Shown piece by piece: positions 11,578 through 23,049 of a stretch of 64,000 bases of DNA. The translations under genes were made by a program, and so were the position numbers. The stretch lies in the NCBI GenBank assembly GCA_032158295.1, contig CM063256.1, positions 18,248,284-18,312,283 on the forward strand. The letters run 5' to 3'. The DNA comes from Pycnopodia helianthoides. Taxonomy: Eukaryota; Echinodermata; Asteroidea; Forcipulatida; Asteriidae. Below the pieces are notes generated by a model. It made no database searches, was not told the origin of the DNA, and worked only from the letters and a program-made list of their open reading frames with translations. Each line of letters starts with the position of its first letter. The first letter of the stretch is position 1.

Positions 11578-11767
11578 CTATAGAGGTTTTTTTCAGCTGA
11601 CGTCACTGGCCCCGACTACCGCAACGGCAGCCATCTTGCCGGTCATGGTTACGGTAATGAACTGTGATCTTGCCTCTGGTCATTGGTCGCAATATGGCGT
11701 CTCAAACACACAGTCACGTGTAACATCATATTAATGATAACATCACGTGACTGTAAAACCTCTATAG
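11578..11767. mobile_element. Short MITE with CTATAGAGGTTTT ends
   Basis: The first 13 bases, CTATAGAGGTTTT, are the exact reverse complement of the last 13. The interior is non-coding, and its right half contains an inverted pair CAGTCACGTG...CACGTGACTG at about 11711-11753. The CTATAG ends fit a TA target site, but a TA duplication cannot be told apart from the repeat itself. The superfamily is unassigned. Confidence 0.75.
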
Positions 11768-13410
11768 GTTATGTGGTCTCCAACATCCCTTCCCTGCCAA
11801 TCAAACTTGTTGTGGCTTACTGGGGAGCCAGTATATAGTGGAACGTTCCTGCAATTGTGTAATTCCTGGTGTTTCTGCCGCACTCAATGGTTTTAAAAGT
11901 AGCATTCCATAAGGTGTAATTAATATAAATTACTAAAAACGTCAAAGCAACCGCTTAATACATAACACCAAAATCCATTCATGGTTTGTGTATTTGTAAT
12001 GTCTTCTTTTACATTTTCAGACTTTTCAAAAATTTGTCGAGTCTATAATATTGAAATCAACATAAAAAATTGGCACATTAAATTAAACTAACTGGCAGGA
12101 CGACACTTAGTTGAAATAAGGAAAATATACGTGTCGTCTTTGGTTATTAATACTTGGTATTAATTTCTATGTAATAGAGTAACTTGTGAAACAGTCGTCT
12201 GCGACTGCTGCTGCGGATGCACACGATATTTCATAGGCCAGAGAGCGATCTAACTAGCCGTAATCCACCCTAGGCCAAGTCTATGCCACCCCGATCCCCT
12301 AGCCAGACAAACAACGGTATTGATGAATGCGGAAAGTTAACAACAGCTTATTCAATCGCGTGACATTATAGGTATGCGAATGTGAATACGGAATAGGGAA
12401 ATGAAAGTCTAATCCTGTGTAAAGTAGCCTTTAACGCAAGGCATGTTTCTTTATTATAAAAACAGAACTGGTAAACTAAACCGTAGTATACCGGTATTAC
12501 ACATAATCGAAAAAATGATCGTTCGCTCTCAGTTGGTGTTGACATATGGGGTTTGTTTAAATTGTGCAAAGCACGCGCTGCAAGTCAAGTACAATAAACG
12601 TCCATCATAGGGTATTATTGAGCATGGACCTAAAATAACTTGCAACATAGTTTATTCTTACCATAAAGTAAACAAATAGCCGAAACGGTTGGCGGTTTTT
12701 CTGTATTTGAGGCCCTTGGAATAACTGAACGAAATGTCGCGACTGGCTTAGAATCGAAAGCATTTGAAGAGTTTGTGGTCGCATCCGCATCAAACGATCC
12801 CTTTTTTTCGTTTGTTACTTCACGATAACTTGAACCACAGTTTATCACACGCTGTATGGTCGATTTTTTAAAATACATTATTCCACATTATTCTATTAAC
12901 GTTGCTCATTAGTTGCATTCGTCCTTCGTCTCTGAAAATAGCTGTTTACCTGTTCCCCGTGTTTCAAGCTGGTTGTCTTGGAGTACCCTGACTACGATCT
13001 GAGGATAATTGTTGAGACTAAAACAACTGACTCTGACAGTTAGCATTGTTTGTACCTGATATAACGATAGGAATAGGGGCACCAGTCGCTGAGAGTAGCT
13101 AGCTCAAACAAAGGTTTTCTGAACAGAGGTATAGCTTACAACAAATATATTGTGGCATAGAGTTATTGAATAGAACTGAGAAGATCGAGTTGTTAAATTA
13201 ATACGTTTTACTACACAGCTGAACCCCCCCCCCCCTCCTCCCCTAATTAGCTCCGCCTAACCAATAACGACGTCCACAAGATACTATAGCCTAATATGAT
13301 CTCAGACCAAGCTAATTTAATAACCTTCCTCCCATTCGAACACCATAACACATTGAGTGTCACATCTTCTATATCAAATGGACCCACAGATGTTAACTTG
13401 ACGTAGCTAG
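11768..13410. other. Mostly unique sequence around an exon candidate
   Basis: Apart from the minus-strand candidate exon at 12662-12878, nothing is recognised. A C run lies at about 13224-13233. Confidence 0.4.
12662..12878 (-). CDS. Candidate 5' coding exon with splice donor, unknown product
   Basis: On the minus strand an ATG at 12878 opens a frame of 72 codons that ends at a strong splice donor, TATG|GTAAGAATA, with the intron GT at 12661-12660. The residues are hydrophilic and varied: KKSTIQRVINCGSSYREV at the start, then a serine-, threonine- and asparagine-rich middle (DADATTNSSNAF), then FRSVIPRASNTEKPPTVS. This is unlike translated noise nearby. The exon would end in phase 1. I recognise no domain and have not identified the next exon. 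It could also be a chance frame; of the candidates here it is the best supported. Confidence 0.22.

Positions 13411-13447
<37 letters not shown>
13411..13447. repeat. Poly(A) run of 37
   Basis: An uninterrupted run of A follows ACGTAGCTAG. It could be the tail of a retroposed sequence, but the upstream 200 bases are not recognised as a SINE or LINE. Confidence 0.9.
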
Positions 13448-13449
<2 letters not shown>

Positions 13450-14219
13450 GCGGGTAAACAGTTTATCCAAAAGTGAAAAAATGTATTACATTTCAATAAA
13501 CTTAAAATAAACCGACCTGCAAATGCACGCAAGATCACTACCTCTAAAACCGCACAAAGAAAGCGCAATGTTACCGTTGAAACTCATTAGAGGGGCCATA
13601 CTCTGCGTGTGCGTGCTGGCAGCAAAATATATGAAAATAATATGAAGATAATATTAATAAACATGAATGCCACTATTTTTTTGCCAAACTGAAGCCGTCT
13701 ATCAAAACCTGTATCGGACGAGCTTACTCGTAACCCAACAACGTCTTGGTGCTAGTTTGTACTTTATGTAAGAATATTCTCGGAGCCGGATTTCTTCGGA
13801 TGTATCAACCCATTGTGAGATCATCGGCGAGATCATAAGATCCTTAGCCTATATACAGTTTGCTTTCTTTAAGAAAAGGCACCATCTGCAAGCAGGCTTT
13901 AATATGTGGCGAAAGTGCAGTTTTTACTGATGCTGGGGGAAAGGTCCTTGATTGGATCGGTCAGAGTATTGTCAAAATCTGTCACATTTTTCAGACATCT
14001 GCTCTGAGAATGATTTATTTCATAGGGATGGAGAGGCATCTCGTTTGTGAATAACGCATTCATGAACAAACCAACCTTACAAAAACAAAACAAAGGTCAA
14101 TGAAGATAGCTATATCGGGTTTGAAAGAAAATAAGGAGATTACAAATTTCCGTAAAATGTAAACTTATTTCTTACTGTAATTTGAAACTACAGTTTTTTC
14201 TTCCAAACTCGGTGAGTCT
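13448..14219. other. Spacer, nothing recognised
   Basis: No gene or repeat is visible in this stretch of about 770 bases. Confidence 0.45.
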
Positions 14220-14607
14220 TTCAAGATGCTGAATACGTTTGATAATTGGAGCCTACTGATTGTGTTAATTCTATGTAAATGTAGGTACATACAATAATAC
14301 TAACCTGTGAAAATTTCGCTTCAAATTTTTTTTGAGATATCACCGAAAAACAGGAGTCAATATTTCACGCAGGAAGAATATTCTTCATAGGAATACAGAG
14401 TCTGAGAAGCGTTTCGACAGAAACGCTTCTCAGATTCAAATTTTGGGGAATAAAAAGTGATATATTTACCATAACCGTAGTAGGCCTACTTCGAAGTTAA
14501 ACGTTTCTCAACATTATACTAACCAAAGCTGCTGTCCCTCTTACCAAGTAAGTTTTGATTGTCATTAATTTTGTAGAGTCATTACCAAACGTGTACTGTG
14601 CCTTTAA
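14220..14607 (+). mobile_element. TTAA-type MITE, family B
   Basis: The copy aligns with that at 71-465 through GGAGCCTACTGATTGTGTTA, the palindrome CTGAGAAGCGTTTCGACAG and TTGGGGAATAAAAAGTGATA. The right end GTACTGTGCCT is followed by TTAA (14604-14607). The left end is decayed (TTCAAGATGCTGAATACG). It includes AACCTGTGAAAATTTCGCTT, the reverse complement of the block shared with the other TTAA families. Confidence 0.75.
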
Positions 14608-15261
14608 TACAAAAACATTGGTTGACGAACACAATCAGACTTGGTGATATTGTCTTCATTTGGTTTAGTATTTGTATTTTTGTGTATACAGCTGCATCTG
14701 CGTTGTGTATTGTTGTTTTCTTTCTACATTCAAATACGACACCAAACCGAGGCTTGGAGGGGAGAATTAGTCTGCACCCTCTCTGCTGTTTTGCATAATT
14801 AGTGTTGTAACCATACTCAGAATATACAGAATACGTCTCGGTGAGTTCACTGTGGTTTAACCCTCAGCTGGCCTCAGACAGAGTAAGAATTAATTGCACA
14901 TCTGTTAGGGATGCTGCCAGACCGTGACGTCATCTACACAGACATCTGAACAATCAGCTGCCTGGAATCATTTTGGCAAGCTGTCGGCTGAAATACAAAA
15001 CTGCTGAAATAAACGTATCCTTAAGTTATGCCAATACATGCAGCGCACGCACAAACCGATGGATCAAACAGAACAGACAATATGAACAGAACATGTTGCA
15101 CCTCCCTTGGTAAGAATGTAGAGTCACTACTTTCCTTATAAAGAGCACGTTATAAGAAGGTTCTGCTCAAAGAAGAGTACATTCCGATTCTATAATCTCA
15201 TTCCTACTTTGTTTTTCTTTGTTTTGCTGTTCATCTTATAACAACGTTCATGTTTATGGTT
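14608..15261. other. Spacer, nothing recognised
   Basis: No gene or dispersed repeat is visible here. Confidence 0.45.
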
Positions 15262-15500
15262 TTTTAGACATTGCATGGTGAGGTACCAATGTATATTCGG
15301 TTTGCGGTAACACCATGTGTATAATTATCTACTTTGCTGTGTAGATTTTGTCCTTAAGATAACCTGTCTTGCTAATTGTTCTACTACCGCGGAGTAGGTT
15401 TTCGTCAGGAGACTGAAGAGTGTGAGACATGTTGGTCTATTTATGAGGATTCAGATGTTTCAGTGTAGAGTCAGTCACTGCTCTGATTGGTTCGTTCATG
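15262..15500 (+). repeat. Dispersed repeat family P, internally deleted copy
   Basis: This block contains ATTGCATGGTGAGGTACCAA, GTGTAGATTTTGTCC and CGTCAGGAGACTGAAGAGTG. It matches the reverse complement of 62640-63047, but lacks about 150 bases between the CTACCGCGG part and the GTCAGGAGACTG part. A short fragment of the same family starts at 52263. No coding sequence is visible. It may be the non-coding end of a retroelement, possibly Penelope-like; that is a guess. Confidence 0.65.
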
Positions 15501-15655
15501 TTATAAAGAGGTAATTTTGCCTAGTCCCCGGCATTCTTGTTTTACCAAGAGCCGAATGTAAACAGTCTCAGTGACTTCTTCTGCCGATTATTAATAGTGA
15601 ATTATTTTTCGTCTGAAATGGGATCATCTTCTAGGACCACGCATCGATTGCTTCT

Positions 15656-15806
15656 TAGGCCGTGTCCGGGTTAGCGGCTGCGGCTACGGCTGCGGCTAAG
15701 GCTAGGATTCCGCGTCATCGTGCGTTGAAGTATAGTACGTCCGAAGCAACAGCCTTTTGAAACAGTCATAGCCGTAGCTGTTAGCCGCCATATCGGATAC
15801 GGCTAA
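15656..15806. mobile_element. Palindromic MITE with GGCTACGGCTACGG arms
   Basis: The ends read GGCCGTGTCCGG and CGGATACGGC, an imperfect inverted repeat just inside TA. Inner arms carry GCGGCTGCGGCTACGGCTGC and, inverted, AGCCGTAGCTGTTAGCCGCC. The centre includes CCGCGTCATCGTGCGTTG. Related copies lie at 60531-60665 and, as a minimal hairpin, at 61756-61802. It is non-coding. Confidence 0.75.
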
Positions 15807-16949
15807 ATTTTGGGAAAAGGGTAACAGCGATCATGAATGTTTCCTTGAAACGGTGGTTATCGGTTTAAAGAATCTTGTTCCCTGACAGCCTCGAGAGAGA
15901 CTCAATAAAATGATAAAAGCGATTTGACAAAAACATCATCCAGCAGAAACCAAGGTTATACGATCTCTTTTAAAGCAGCCACAATAAACTCATTGAGCTT
16001 CACCCATTTCAATGTCTGTTTATTTACGGAGTCTTCATTGAACGCTATTGGTCCACCACAGCTGAAATCATACACCATTAAGAAGGAATTATTCCCTCTC
16101 TATTAAAAATGGGAGAGAATTTAATATCCGTCGTATTATTTTAAGAGCGAAACATCGATTCTCCTTCACCCAAAGCCTTCGGAGCCTTTTAACGGGTTCA
16201 AAGAGAGCATATCAAAGGGGATATTTTTTCTTTTAGATGTGAAAATTGAGAAGTATTTTGCAAGACGTGTCAATTTGTATTGCCGTAGTTTACGGATGCT
16301 GTGGGTTAATCATGACTCGGTGAAAGTAGAACTCGTGGCCGAATGGCTTGTTTTCAAATGATCTTACCATTTAATTGCATTCTATTCTTGGAACTGTTGC
16401 AAATGGTTCATATGTCACTGTTATTGCAGGCTTATGACACTATCAGCTTGAAGCAACATTTTGGTTGTAAACAACACCTCTTTAGTTTACTGTATACTAA
16501 TTAAATATTTGACATTGTGAAGAGGACAAACACTGCTGCTTCTGCCCTGCTCTGTTGTCGGGAAAAGGCGACAGAGCAACATCTAATAATGGTTCTCTAA
16601 TATATATAAAAGCTATTTTTGAAAAAATCTACTTTAATTGTATTCGTGGTCATGACCGAATCCATTATGAACGGCTTTTCTTCACCGTCATTTTTATGTA
16701 GCATTTGTTCTAAGAAAAAATAATATTAATTAAGAAATTGTTCAAACATTTAGTTGAATAATACAAAGAGTGAGAAAATGGTTCCGAACAGACATATATA
16801 GGCCAAATTGTCATATAAACACTAAAATGCACATAATCACCATAACAAATCAAAACAAACTTTTTGTCTTATTGGTTTCTCGAAATTGCGATCTTTATAA
16901 TAAGTAGAAGTTAAAGCTTTGCTTGGTGGAAGTATAACTAGGAGAGGTT
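15807..16949. other. Spacer, nothing recognised
   Basis: About 1.1 kb of AT-rich sequence with no gene, tandem array or inverted repeat that I can see. Confidence 0.45.
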
Positions 16950-17075
16950 TGCAGTGACACCATGTTGAATCTCTTTTGAGTAGTATTGGTTTTGAAAAGA
17001 ACCGGTGGTTGAATAACGACTCAACGTTTCGATCAGTATGCTCCGATCGTCTTTATCGACCTTTATAATGTTATG
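16950..17075 (-). repeat. Possible Penelope-like retroelement fragment
   Basis: The minus strand reads GGTCGATAAAGACGATCGGA, then CTGATCGAAACGTTGAGTCG. This pattern of a GATCGGAGC...GATCGAAACGTTGAG hairpin resembles the non-coding ends of Penelope-like and some LINE elements. The part at 16950-16965 (TTGCAGTGACACCATGT) also resembles the start of repeat family P. There is no coding sequence. The class is uncertain. Confidence 0.3.
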
Positions 17076-17889
17076 AAATTTGTCGAATGTTGAGTTCATA
17101 GAGGACTCTGGTTTAGAGTGATTTATCAGAGACCAATGGATACATCACTAGTGTAGTAACATTTAGTAAGTGATGGTTACTCTTGCTAATTCAATGTATT
17201 GTACACGTCTCCTGCAAATTTGCAAGATTCGTCCTGACTCTAATTGCATGAAGCGCGCGTCCTTCGACAGCTTTTAGCTTGCATATTTTGGAACCATAAT
17301 CAACACATTCAGAACTCACAAGACTGAATGTAGAGAGGGAGAGAGGGAGAGAGAGCGACCTTTCCTGGATGAGTAACAATCGGACAAATTGAGTTAACCC
17401 GAACTAAGTTTAGTGTATATAAAAAAAATTAACAAAATTACGAGAGTTTACTAAGTCTGTTGTTGCATAGAGCAAGGACCTTGCTCTATGGTTGTTGGTT
17501 TTATCAGTGAGAGTTAATAACAGGACTAGAGGGAGCACTTGTTATGTGCACACACGTATTCCACGCTGTCCCGCCATGGGCACCAGTCCCTATGGATAAC
17601 TTACACACACACACACACACACGCACACATGCCCACTTATAAAATGCCGGTTGTTATGAAACGGTGCGGGACCTGTGTTGAACGACGGTCAGCGCCATTT
17701 TCTCAATGACCGGAAATGCTTCTTGTCGGACAGTGTCATAATGGTTTTGTGCTCTCTCTCTCTCTCTCTCCCTCTCTGTAGTCGCTGTATTATACTCAGA
17801 CTTAGCTTTTAGATAGAAAGTAATTGCATTCAATGTAATGATATTAGTAGTCACTGTGAAGGCGTGACTTTTCGATTGACAACAAAATG
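17076..17889. other. Spacer with microsatellites
   Basis: The stretch holds a GA-rich tract at about 17333-17356, a (CA)n run at 17604-17624 continuing as CGCACAC, and a (CT)n run at about 17754-17772. No gene is recognised. Confidence 0.6.
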
Positions 17890-18102
17890 GTGGACAAGTC
17901 GTTAAATGTATGTCGCGGTGATAGCGTTCCGACTCTCTCTGCGAATCTCGCGAAACTGGCGATGTTCTCGCGAGACTGATGACCTCCTCGAGACTACTGC
18001 TTTCGCGACTACAGAGGCCTCGTGCGGAGCAGTAGTCTCGCAAGGTAGTAGCGACGAAGCCGTTTCGCCATCGCCGCGTCAGATTTTTAACGACTTGTCC
18101 AC
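17890..18102. mobile_element. CpG-rich hairpin MITE with GTGGACAAGTCGTT ends
   Basis: The first 14 bases GTGGACAAGTCGTT are the exact reverse complement of the last 14. The arms continue as an imperfect hairpin (CGCGGTGATAGCG versus CCATCGCCGCG; GAGACTACTG versus CAGTAGTCTC). The interior is unusually CpG-rich for this window and contains several CTCGCGA and TCTCGCGAGAC motifs. A 111-codon frame crosses it but includes the arms and carries on into flanking DNA, so I do not treat it as coding. Confidence 0.8.
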
Positions 18103-19492
18103 AAGTCTATATTATACTATGGTTTTTATCATGACAAAAATGACTTGGAATGAAATCGCACAATGTTTGGTTCTGTATACAGCTCCCGTCGCGTTAAAAC
18201 CATCGATGGGCGTTTCAATGACAGCCTATTTGTTTTTATAAACTGCATGACAAAGTAGACAGTGAACATGAAGTGTTCTCTTTCACCGAGTCAAGTACAA
18301 CAGTGGGTAAACATACAACTCTACATCCTGTCATGGAGTCATCATCCTTTTTTCTTTTCTTTTTTTCTTTTTTTTTTCCATTTTTTTTGTGTGACGGGTG
18401 CTCCCCATAAGCATTAAACGCCGCGTGTGTGATAGGTTATACATCATTTTTTTACCCCGCCAAGCCTGAAGCCGGGAACATTATTTGATAACGGTAAATC
18501 CGGCAGCTCCAGAATTGATTTATTATATTAATTTTCTTATTCAGAACCCAAGTCCCAACCGTGTAGTACAAAGAAAGAGAGGGGGGGGGGGTGGGGGGAG
18601 AAAGAGAGAGAGAGAAGACGAAGAAGAAGAAGAAGACCTTTTTTTTTACTTTTCAATGAGAACTTTATTGCAAACAAAATATTTCACTTATTATTGATTA
18701 CAAAATTACTGAAAATTGTCCGTTAGAACAATAGGTAAACAGAGCAATTAAGACATATAAGACGTGGCAGAAGAAGAAGAAGAATTGGAAGAAGAAAACA
18801 AAAAGACAGGAAGAAGAACAAAAGACAGACATGACCTGGCAGCAAACTTGAAAAGAGGGTTGACGAGTAAACCTAAATAAATATCTTTCTAGCAGTTTAC
18901 AAAATGTATTTTGATGGCAGAACATAATACAAACTCCACTTACCCCAAACCAAACCAAAGCGTGCTGCAGGAATTTCACGTGAACAGCAAAACAGTTAAC
19001 TCATTGCGTCTGATGATAATACTATAAAGGTAATACAAAAAATGAAAAAAAAAATATGTATTCGGGCAAAACATTCACAAGTACAAATACATGTACATAA
19101 ATTAATAATAATAGTATATCACAAACGTACGTTAAACAACAGCAGGATGAAGAGGAGACCATACAAGTTAAGCAACTAAACCGTCGCCAAAAGGCGTATC
19201 ATGTCTCCCAATAATAAAGGTAAACCGGATAAAGGTAGCATTCAGGAAGCTAACATTGAGATTCATAAGGTATTACAGGAGCGAATGAAGGTATAATATT
19301 AATGATACTGACTTATATAGCGCTTTATCACACCAATTGGTGTCTCAAAGAGCTCAGTACTTTTTTCCTGTAATGAAAAGTATGAGACCTCCTTTACTTG
19401 GCACCATGTAATGGTTCACAAGGTGCTGAGTCGCAATATGCTGCCAATCAAACCAGGAACACCGGGGCAAACCCCTTCTCTTTACGACAAGT
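18103..19492. other. Spacer with T-rich and purine tracts
   Basis: A T/C-rich run lies at about 18345-18388 and a purine tract at about 18570-18637 (G run, then GAGAGA and GAAGAAGAA). Short GAAGAA runs recur at about 18769-18815. No gene is recognised. Confidence 0.5.
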
Positions 19493-19712
19493 GTACTTTT
19501 TTTTTTTCTTCTTCTTCTTTTTTACGTGCATTACACAACACACGGGACCAACAGCTTTACGTCACATCAGAAGGACGCAGCAATAATGGTTTCGTGTCTT
19601 GCTTAAGGACACATGTGTCATGACCGGGACTCGAACCCACACTCTGCCGATGAGAAGCACCAGAGCTTGAGTCCGGTGCTCTTATCTGCTCGGCCGCGAC
19701 ACGCCACGTATC
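19493..19712 (-). mobile_element. tRNA-Leu-derived SINE
   Basis: Read on the minus strand, the head is tRNA-like: GCGGCCGAGCAGATAAGAGC matches an A box, an anticodon arm carries CTCAAGC, a long variable arm follows, and the B box GGGTTCGAGTCCC lies at 19626-19638. Together these fit tRNA-Leu(CAA). The body continues with a GTGTCCTTAAGCAAG motif and ends in an A- and AAG-rich tail (19498-19523 on the plus strand as T/CTT). The head is not a functional tRNA gene. Confidence 0.8.
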
Positions 19713-20197
19713 ACAACAAGCATATCATTTCACTCTTCCTCTGGTTCATGACCGGTCAGTTGTTATTGTTCAATCAAGGATGCATACGATAGCTTAGTAA
19801 GTCCATCTCTCGAAGAAATATGACCCGGACGCGATGTCCGATTTTAATTGTAAATACAAACTAAGTTTATCCATTGCATTCTGATCAATTCTCTGTGGAT
19901 TTTGATATGAACTTTTGCAGCTAAGGTTCTGACGTCAGTCGCCTAAACACCATTCTCAGTTTTGTATGCTTCCGTCGGTGTATCGTTGCATTTGCTAATA
20001 AGTAATACTATATCGTTTTGTTTAAACAGTTTTAAAATATACAGAATGACGACATTCGACATATCCCTAACTCACAAAGATTATTTCATATTTGTGTTAA
20101 TGAAATCACGGATGGCCCATAAGCATTCCGCAAGCCTGAGGAAACCTGTAAATATGGATGCTTGCTACGTGAACAGAAAAACAACGGGTTTAACCCA

Positions 20198-20358
20198 TAC
20201 TCTTCCACGATAGGCATTCTGTTTTACGTGCACTGCCAAATCCTTGTACACAGGACCTACTGCCAATGTACCATCCGAAGGACAAATCAATTATGTGGTA
20301 CAGTATCTTGCTCAAGGACCACGACCGGGACTCGAACCCACACGCTGCTGATCGGAAA
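20198..20358 (-). mobile_element. tRNA-Leu-derived SINE, truncated
   Basis: The B box GGGTTCGAGTCCC lies inverted at 20327-20339, followed on the minus strand by CGTGGTCCTTGAGCAAGATA and a body ending in GTGCACGTAAAACAG. The A-box half is decayed. It belongs to the same family as 19493, 54630 and 63350. Confidence 0.7.
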
Positions 20359-21041
20359 TGACCTCATCCTTTCAAAACTCACAAAGATTTAATCATCTAA
20401 ATCAGTAGATCCGAACTGGCTCTTTGTCGGGTGAGCTTTGTGTTTTCATCTCAATTTTCCGAAAGGTATGGTTCGATTCCCGAACCAGGAAACTTCAACT
20501 TGTTTCCAAGTAATCAGAAACAGAATTGAGGCAGAAATATGCCCAAAATCGGACATGAAACGGTTTATAAAAGGTTTAATGATCCCGAACGCTTACTCGG
20601 TGAGGTGCACTGCACCTGTTGGTAGTTTAAACTATTTCGAGGACGGATTTCCTTCGAAGTCATAATTTATGGTTTGGATAATTTTTCACCCCAAAACATT
20701 TGAATCTGAGAATTCTAAGATTTCTGAGGGTTGGTGTCCGTTCGCGAATGCTGCGGCCAGGGAGATGCTGCACACCCGCTGTCACCCTGCTATAAAAAAA
20801 AGTTGATGGATTCGACATTCTTGTGAAAGTACAATGACACTTGTTTGCTGTTTTCTCAGCAAGTATAGACACTGGACTCAGCTGAAACTTCCCCATGCGA
20901 CTTAAGATGTATCTTTTAAAAATAATTTTGCTTATAAACAACATTATCTGCATCAATCAAATTAATTGTTAAACCCTTAATGGCTGACAAATAAACGGCA
21001 CATCTAAGCGTAATTTTAGTTAGCAGGTTTGCAAAGAGGTG
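20359..21041. other. Spacer, nothing recognised
   Basis: No gene or repeat family is visible in this stretch of about 680 bases. Confidence 0.4.
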
Positions 21042-21230
21042 ACCAGGGCTGCTTAAGCAGAAAAAAACATGCTTAACCATTTTTCTGCTAAACAGAGGTG
21101 AGCGGGATACCAGTCACAAACTGTACATGTAGCGTGGTAGTTTGGCTGGTAACCTTTTTTGATAAGCATATAGTTTTGTGCTTAGCTACTTTTTGTGCTT
21201 AAGCATGCAGCTCTTTGAATTTGGACCCTG
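21042..21230. mobile_element. MITE with GCTTAAGCA motifs
   Basis: The left end CAGGGCTGCTTAAGCAG is partly the reverse complement of the right end, which reads TGCTTAAGCATGCAGCTCTT then GAATTTGGACCCTG. The left arm lacks the piece matching AAATTCAAAGAG. The interior repeats GCTTAA and TGCTTAG motifs. It is non-coding. Confidence 0.6.
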
Positions 21231-22325
21231 CTTTAGGCGGATAAAGAAACTTGATACAGAGCGCCTGTTGTTACTACCAAATTTACAAGGATACTCGTTT
21301 GGTTATTGGGACAGGTGAATGACACCTCTGTATCTAAAGCCCAAATCCAAAACGAAAACAGAATGGGAAAAAAAGGCAATCTCCCGTACAGCATTGGGAC
21401 TTAACTCCGTACAGTGTTGGCGTAATTTCATTAAATTAACGTAAATAGCAAATATAGAATTCAATTTTCCACGGGCTCGCTGAAATGACATTCCGTGGTT
21501 GTTGCGCACAGAGTGAGTGAAAACAGTCTTTAGATTTCCCTCCGTGACAAACAGCTCCGGGCGATGCAGCGTCTAGATATAAGTCGCATCAGGCTGGAAC
21601 CTTCTCATACACAAATCGCTATGGATTAGAAAGTTATACATTGAAAACATGACTTCGCCACTAGCTCTCCAAAACCGCGACACTCAATTACCGCTGGAGG
21701 GCACAGGGGGGAACATCATCTCTGCAAACTAACGCGCCAGAGATGAGAATGGTGCGAGAGAGAACGGGGCCGGGATGGAGAGTGAAGAGTATTGAAGTAG
21801 AGCAAGATCGATGAAAAGGCCTACAAATAAACACACATCTGAGAAATCAAACCGCTCCGAAAAAGGACCGTTAAAAGAAATCCTTGATTAAACGCAGTCC
21901 AAATACAGCTTTGTACAACAATTGGCTAATAATAACGAATGAAATTTAATTTGTGGTTGAAAAAAAAACAGTCAGTGAAAAGCTTCGGACTAATTGAATT
22001 TTTCTTCCAAGAGCTACCCTTTCTTCGATTTACAGCTGATTTGTCAGGAACGAAGACGTCGGTAATAATTTTATCTGACGCTATAAGAGTTGACAAAGGT
22101 AATTACTATGGGGTCATGGCGATAAAGTCATTGGGCTTCATATCCCACGCGTACAAGTACTCTCCACCTTGCTGTATGAACTTTATAATCCGCTCTCGCA
22201 TTGATGACAATATTCGTTTCTTTCTTGTTTGTTCTACGCCACAAATGAATTGGGCAGAGTTCAAAGTTTACAAAATAGTGCAGCTCGTTTGGTATGTCCC
22301 ACTCCCTGAAAGGCAAAGCATACCT
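21231..22325. other. Spacer, nothing recognised
   Basis: A 149-codon plus-strand frame (21939-22388) crosses this part but runs into the next MITE and has no recognisable domain. I therefore see no gene. Confidence 0.4.
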
Positions 22326-22695
22326 TTAAAGGGTTTTTGGAACCGTTCGATTGTTTTAAGCCTATATAAATGTAGACATATACAGTAAAACTAACCTGTG
22401 AAAATGTCATATCAAAAGATGGTAGCGTTCTTGAGATAACGCCGAATATCTGGAGCAGTTATGTCCACGCAGGAAGAATAATCCGTAATTGGAATACACA
22501 ATCAGAGAAACGTTTCATGCCGACACGTTTCTCAGATTGAGTTTTATTTCTCTCTCACTCAAACCACATTCCTCAAGAAGGGAATCATTTCTCAACAAGA
22601 TATTTATTATCAACAGCTGCTGTGCTTCTCACAAGGTAAGTTGTTATGGTCATTCATTTTTTGGAGCAATTACCGAATGTATACCCTCCCTTTAA
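22326..22695 (+). mobile_element. TTAA-type MITE, family B, intact TTAA pair
   Basis: TTAA is preserved at 22326-22329 and 22692-22695. The outermost bases AGGG...CCCT are inverted. The interior shows the palindrome GAGAAACGTTTCATGCCGAC...GTTTCTCAGATT and the shared block AACCTGTGAAAATG. It is the best-preserved family B copy for target-site purposes. Confidence 0.75.
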
Positions 22696-22752
22696 CGGAA
22701 ACATATCACTCGATCGGGGAACTTGATTGGCCGATTAAAGAACGGATTCATT

Positions 22753-22755
<3 letters not shown>

Positions 22756-22785
<30 letters not shown>
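22756..22785. repeat. Poly(T) run of 30
   Basis: This is an uninterrupted T run just upstream of the LINE remnant. On the minus strand it is a poly(A) run, so it is not the tail of the plus-strand LINE fragment. Confidence 0.9.
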
Positions 22786-22787
<2 letters not shown>

Positions 22788-22887
22788 TTATAAATCCTTA
22801 AACACAACTACGCCTAGCCCTGGATATCTTTCCAATTGACTAGACATCATATTACACTTCTCCACGTTTTCTTCGGTCCTCACTTGA

Positions 22888-23049
22888 CGTCACTCACTTG
22901 AACGATTCCATACAAACAGAGTTATGGGTCAAAGAGCTTTCAGTGTAGCTGGGCCAATGGTTTGGAACCATCTTCCTCCTGCCGTCGGGGAATCTGTGAG
23001 TTTATATCTATTTCATAAAGCTCTTAAGACTCACCTCTGTCCACGTTAA
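22888..23049 (+). pseudogene. LINE ORF2 C-terminal remnant
   Basis: The frame from 22888 to the TAA at 23047-23049 translates to a typical carboxyl tail of a non-LTR retrotransposon reverse-transcriptase ORF (CR1/L2/RTE-like families). It reads HSLERFHTNRVMG, then QRAFSVAGPMVWNHLPPAV, then SLYLFHKALKTHL before the stop. Upstream, a stop at 22885 ends the frame and no reverse-transcriptase motifs are visible, so this is a 5'-truncated dead copy. The following 80 bases (TTATATTGTGTGCGCTAGGA onward) may be its 3' untranslated region. Family membership is known from the RAFS-x-AGP-x-x-WN-x-LP signature; the exact clade is not determined. Confidence 0.85.

Noticed and set aside
19618..19712. A functional tRNA-Leu gene
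   Set aside because: The head is followed by a SINE body and A-rich tail, with further copies in the window.
21939..22388. A 149-residue plus-strand frame
   Set aside because: It runs into the family B MITE at 22326 and has no recognisable domain.
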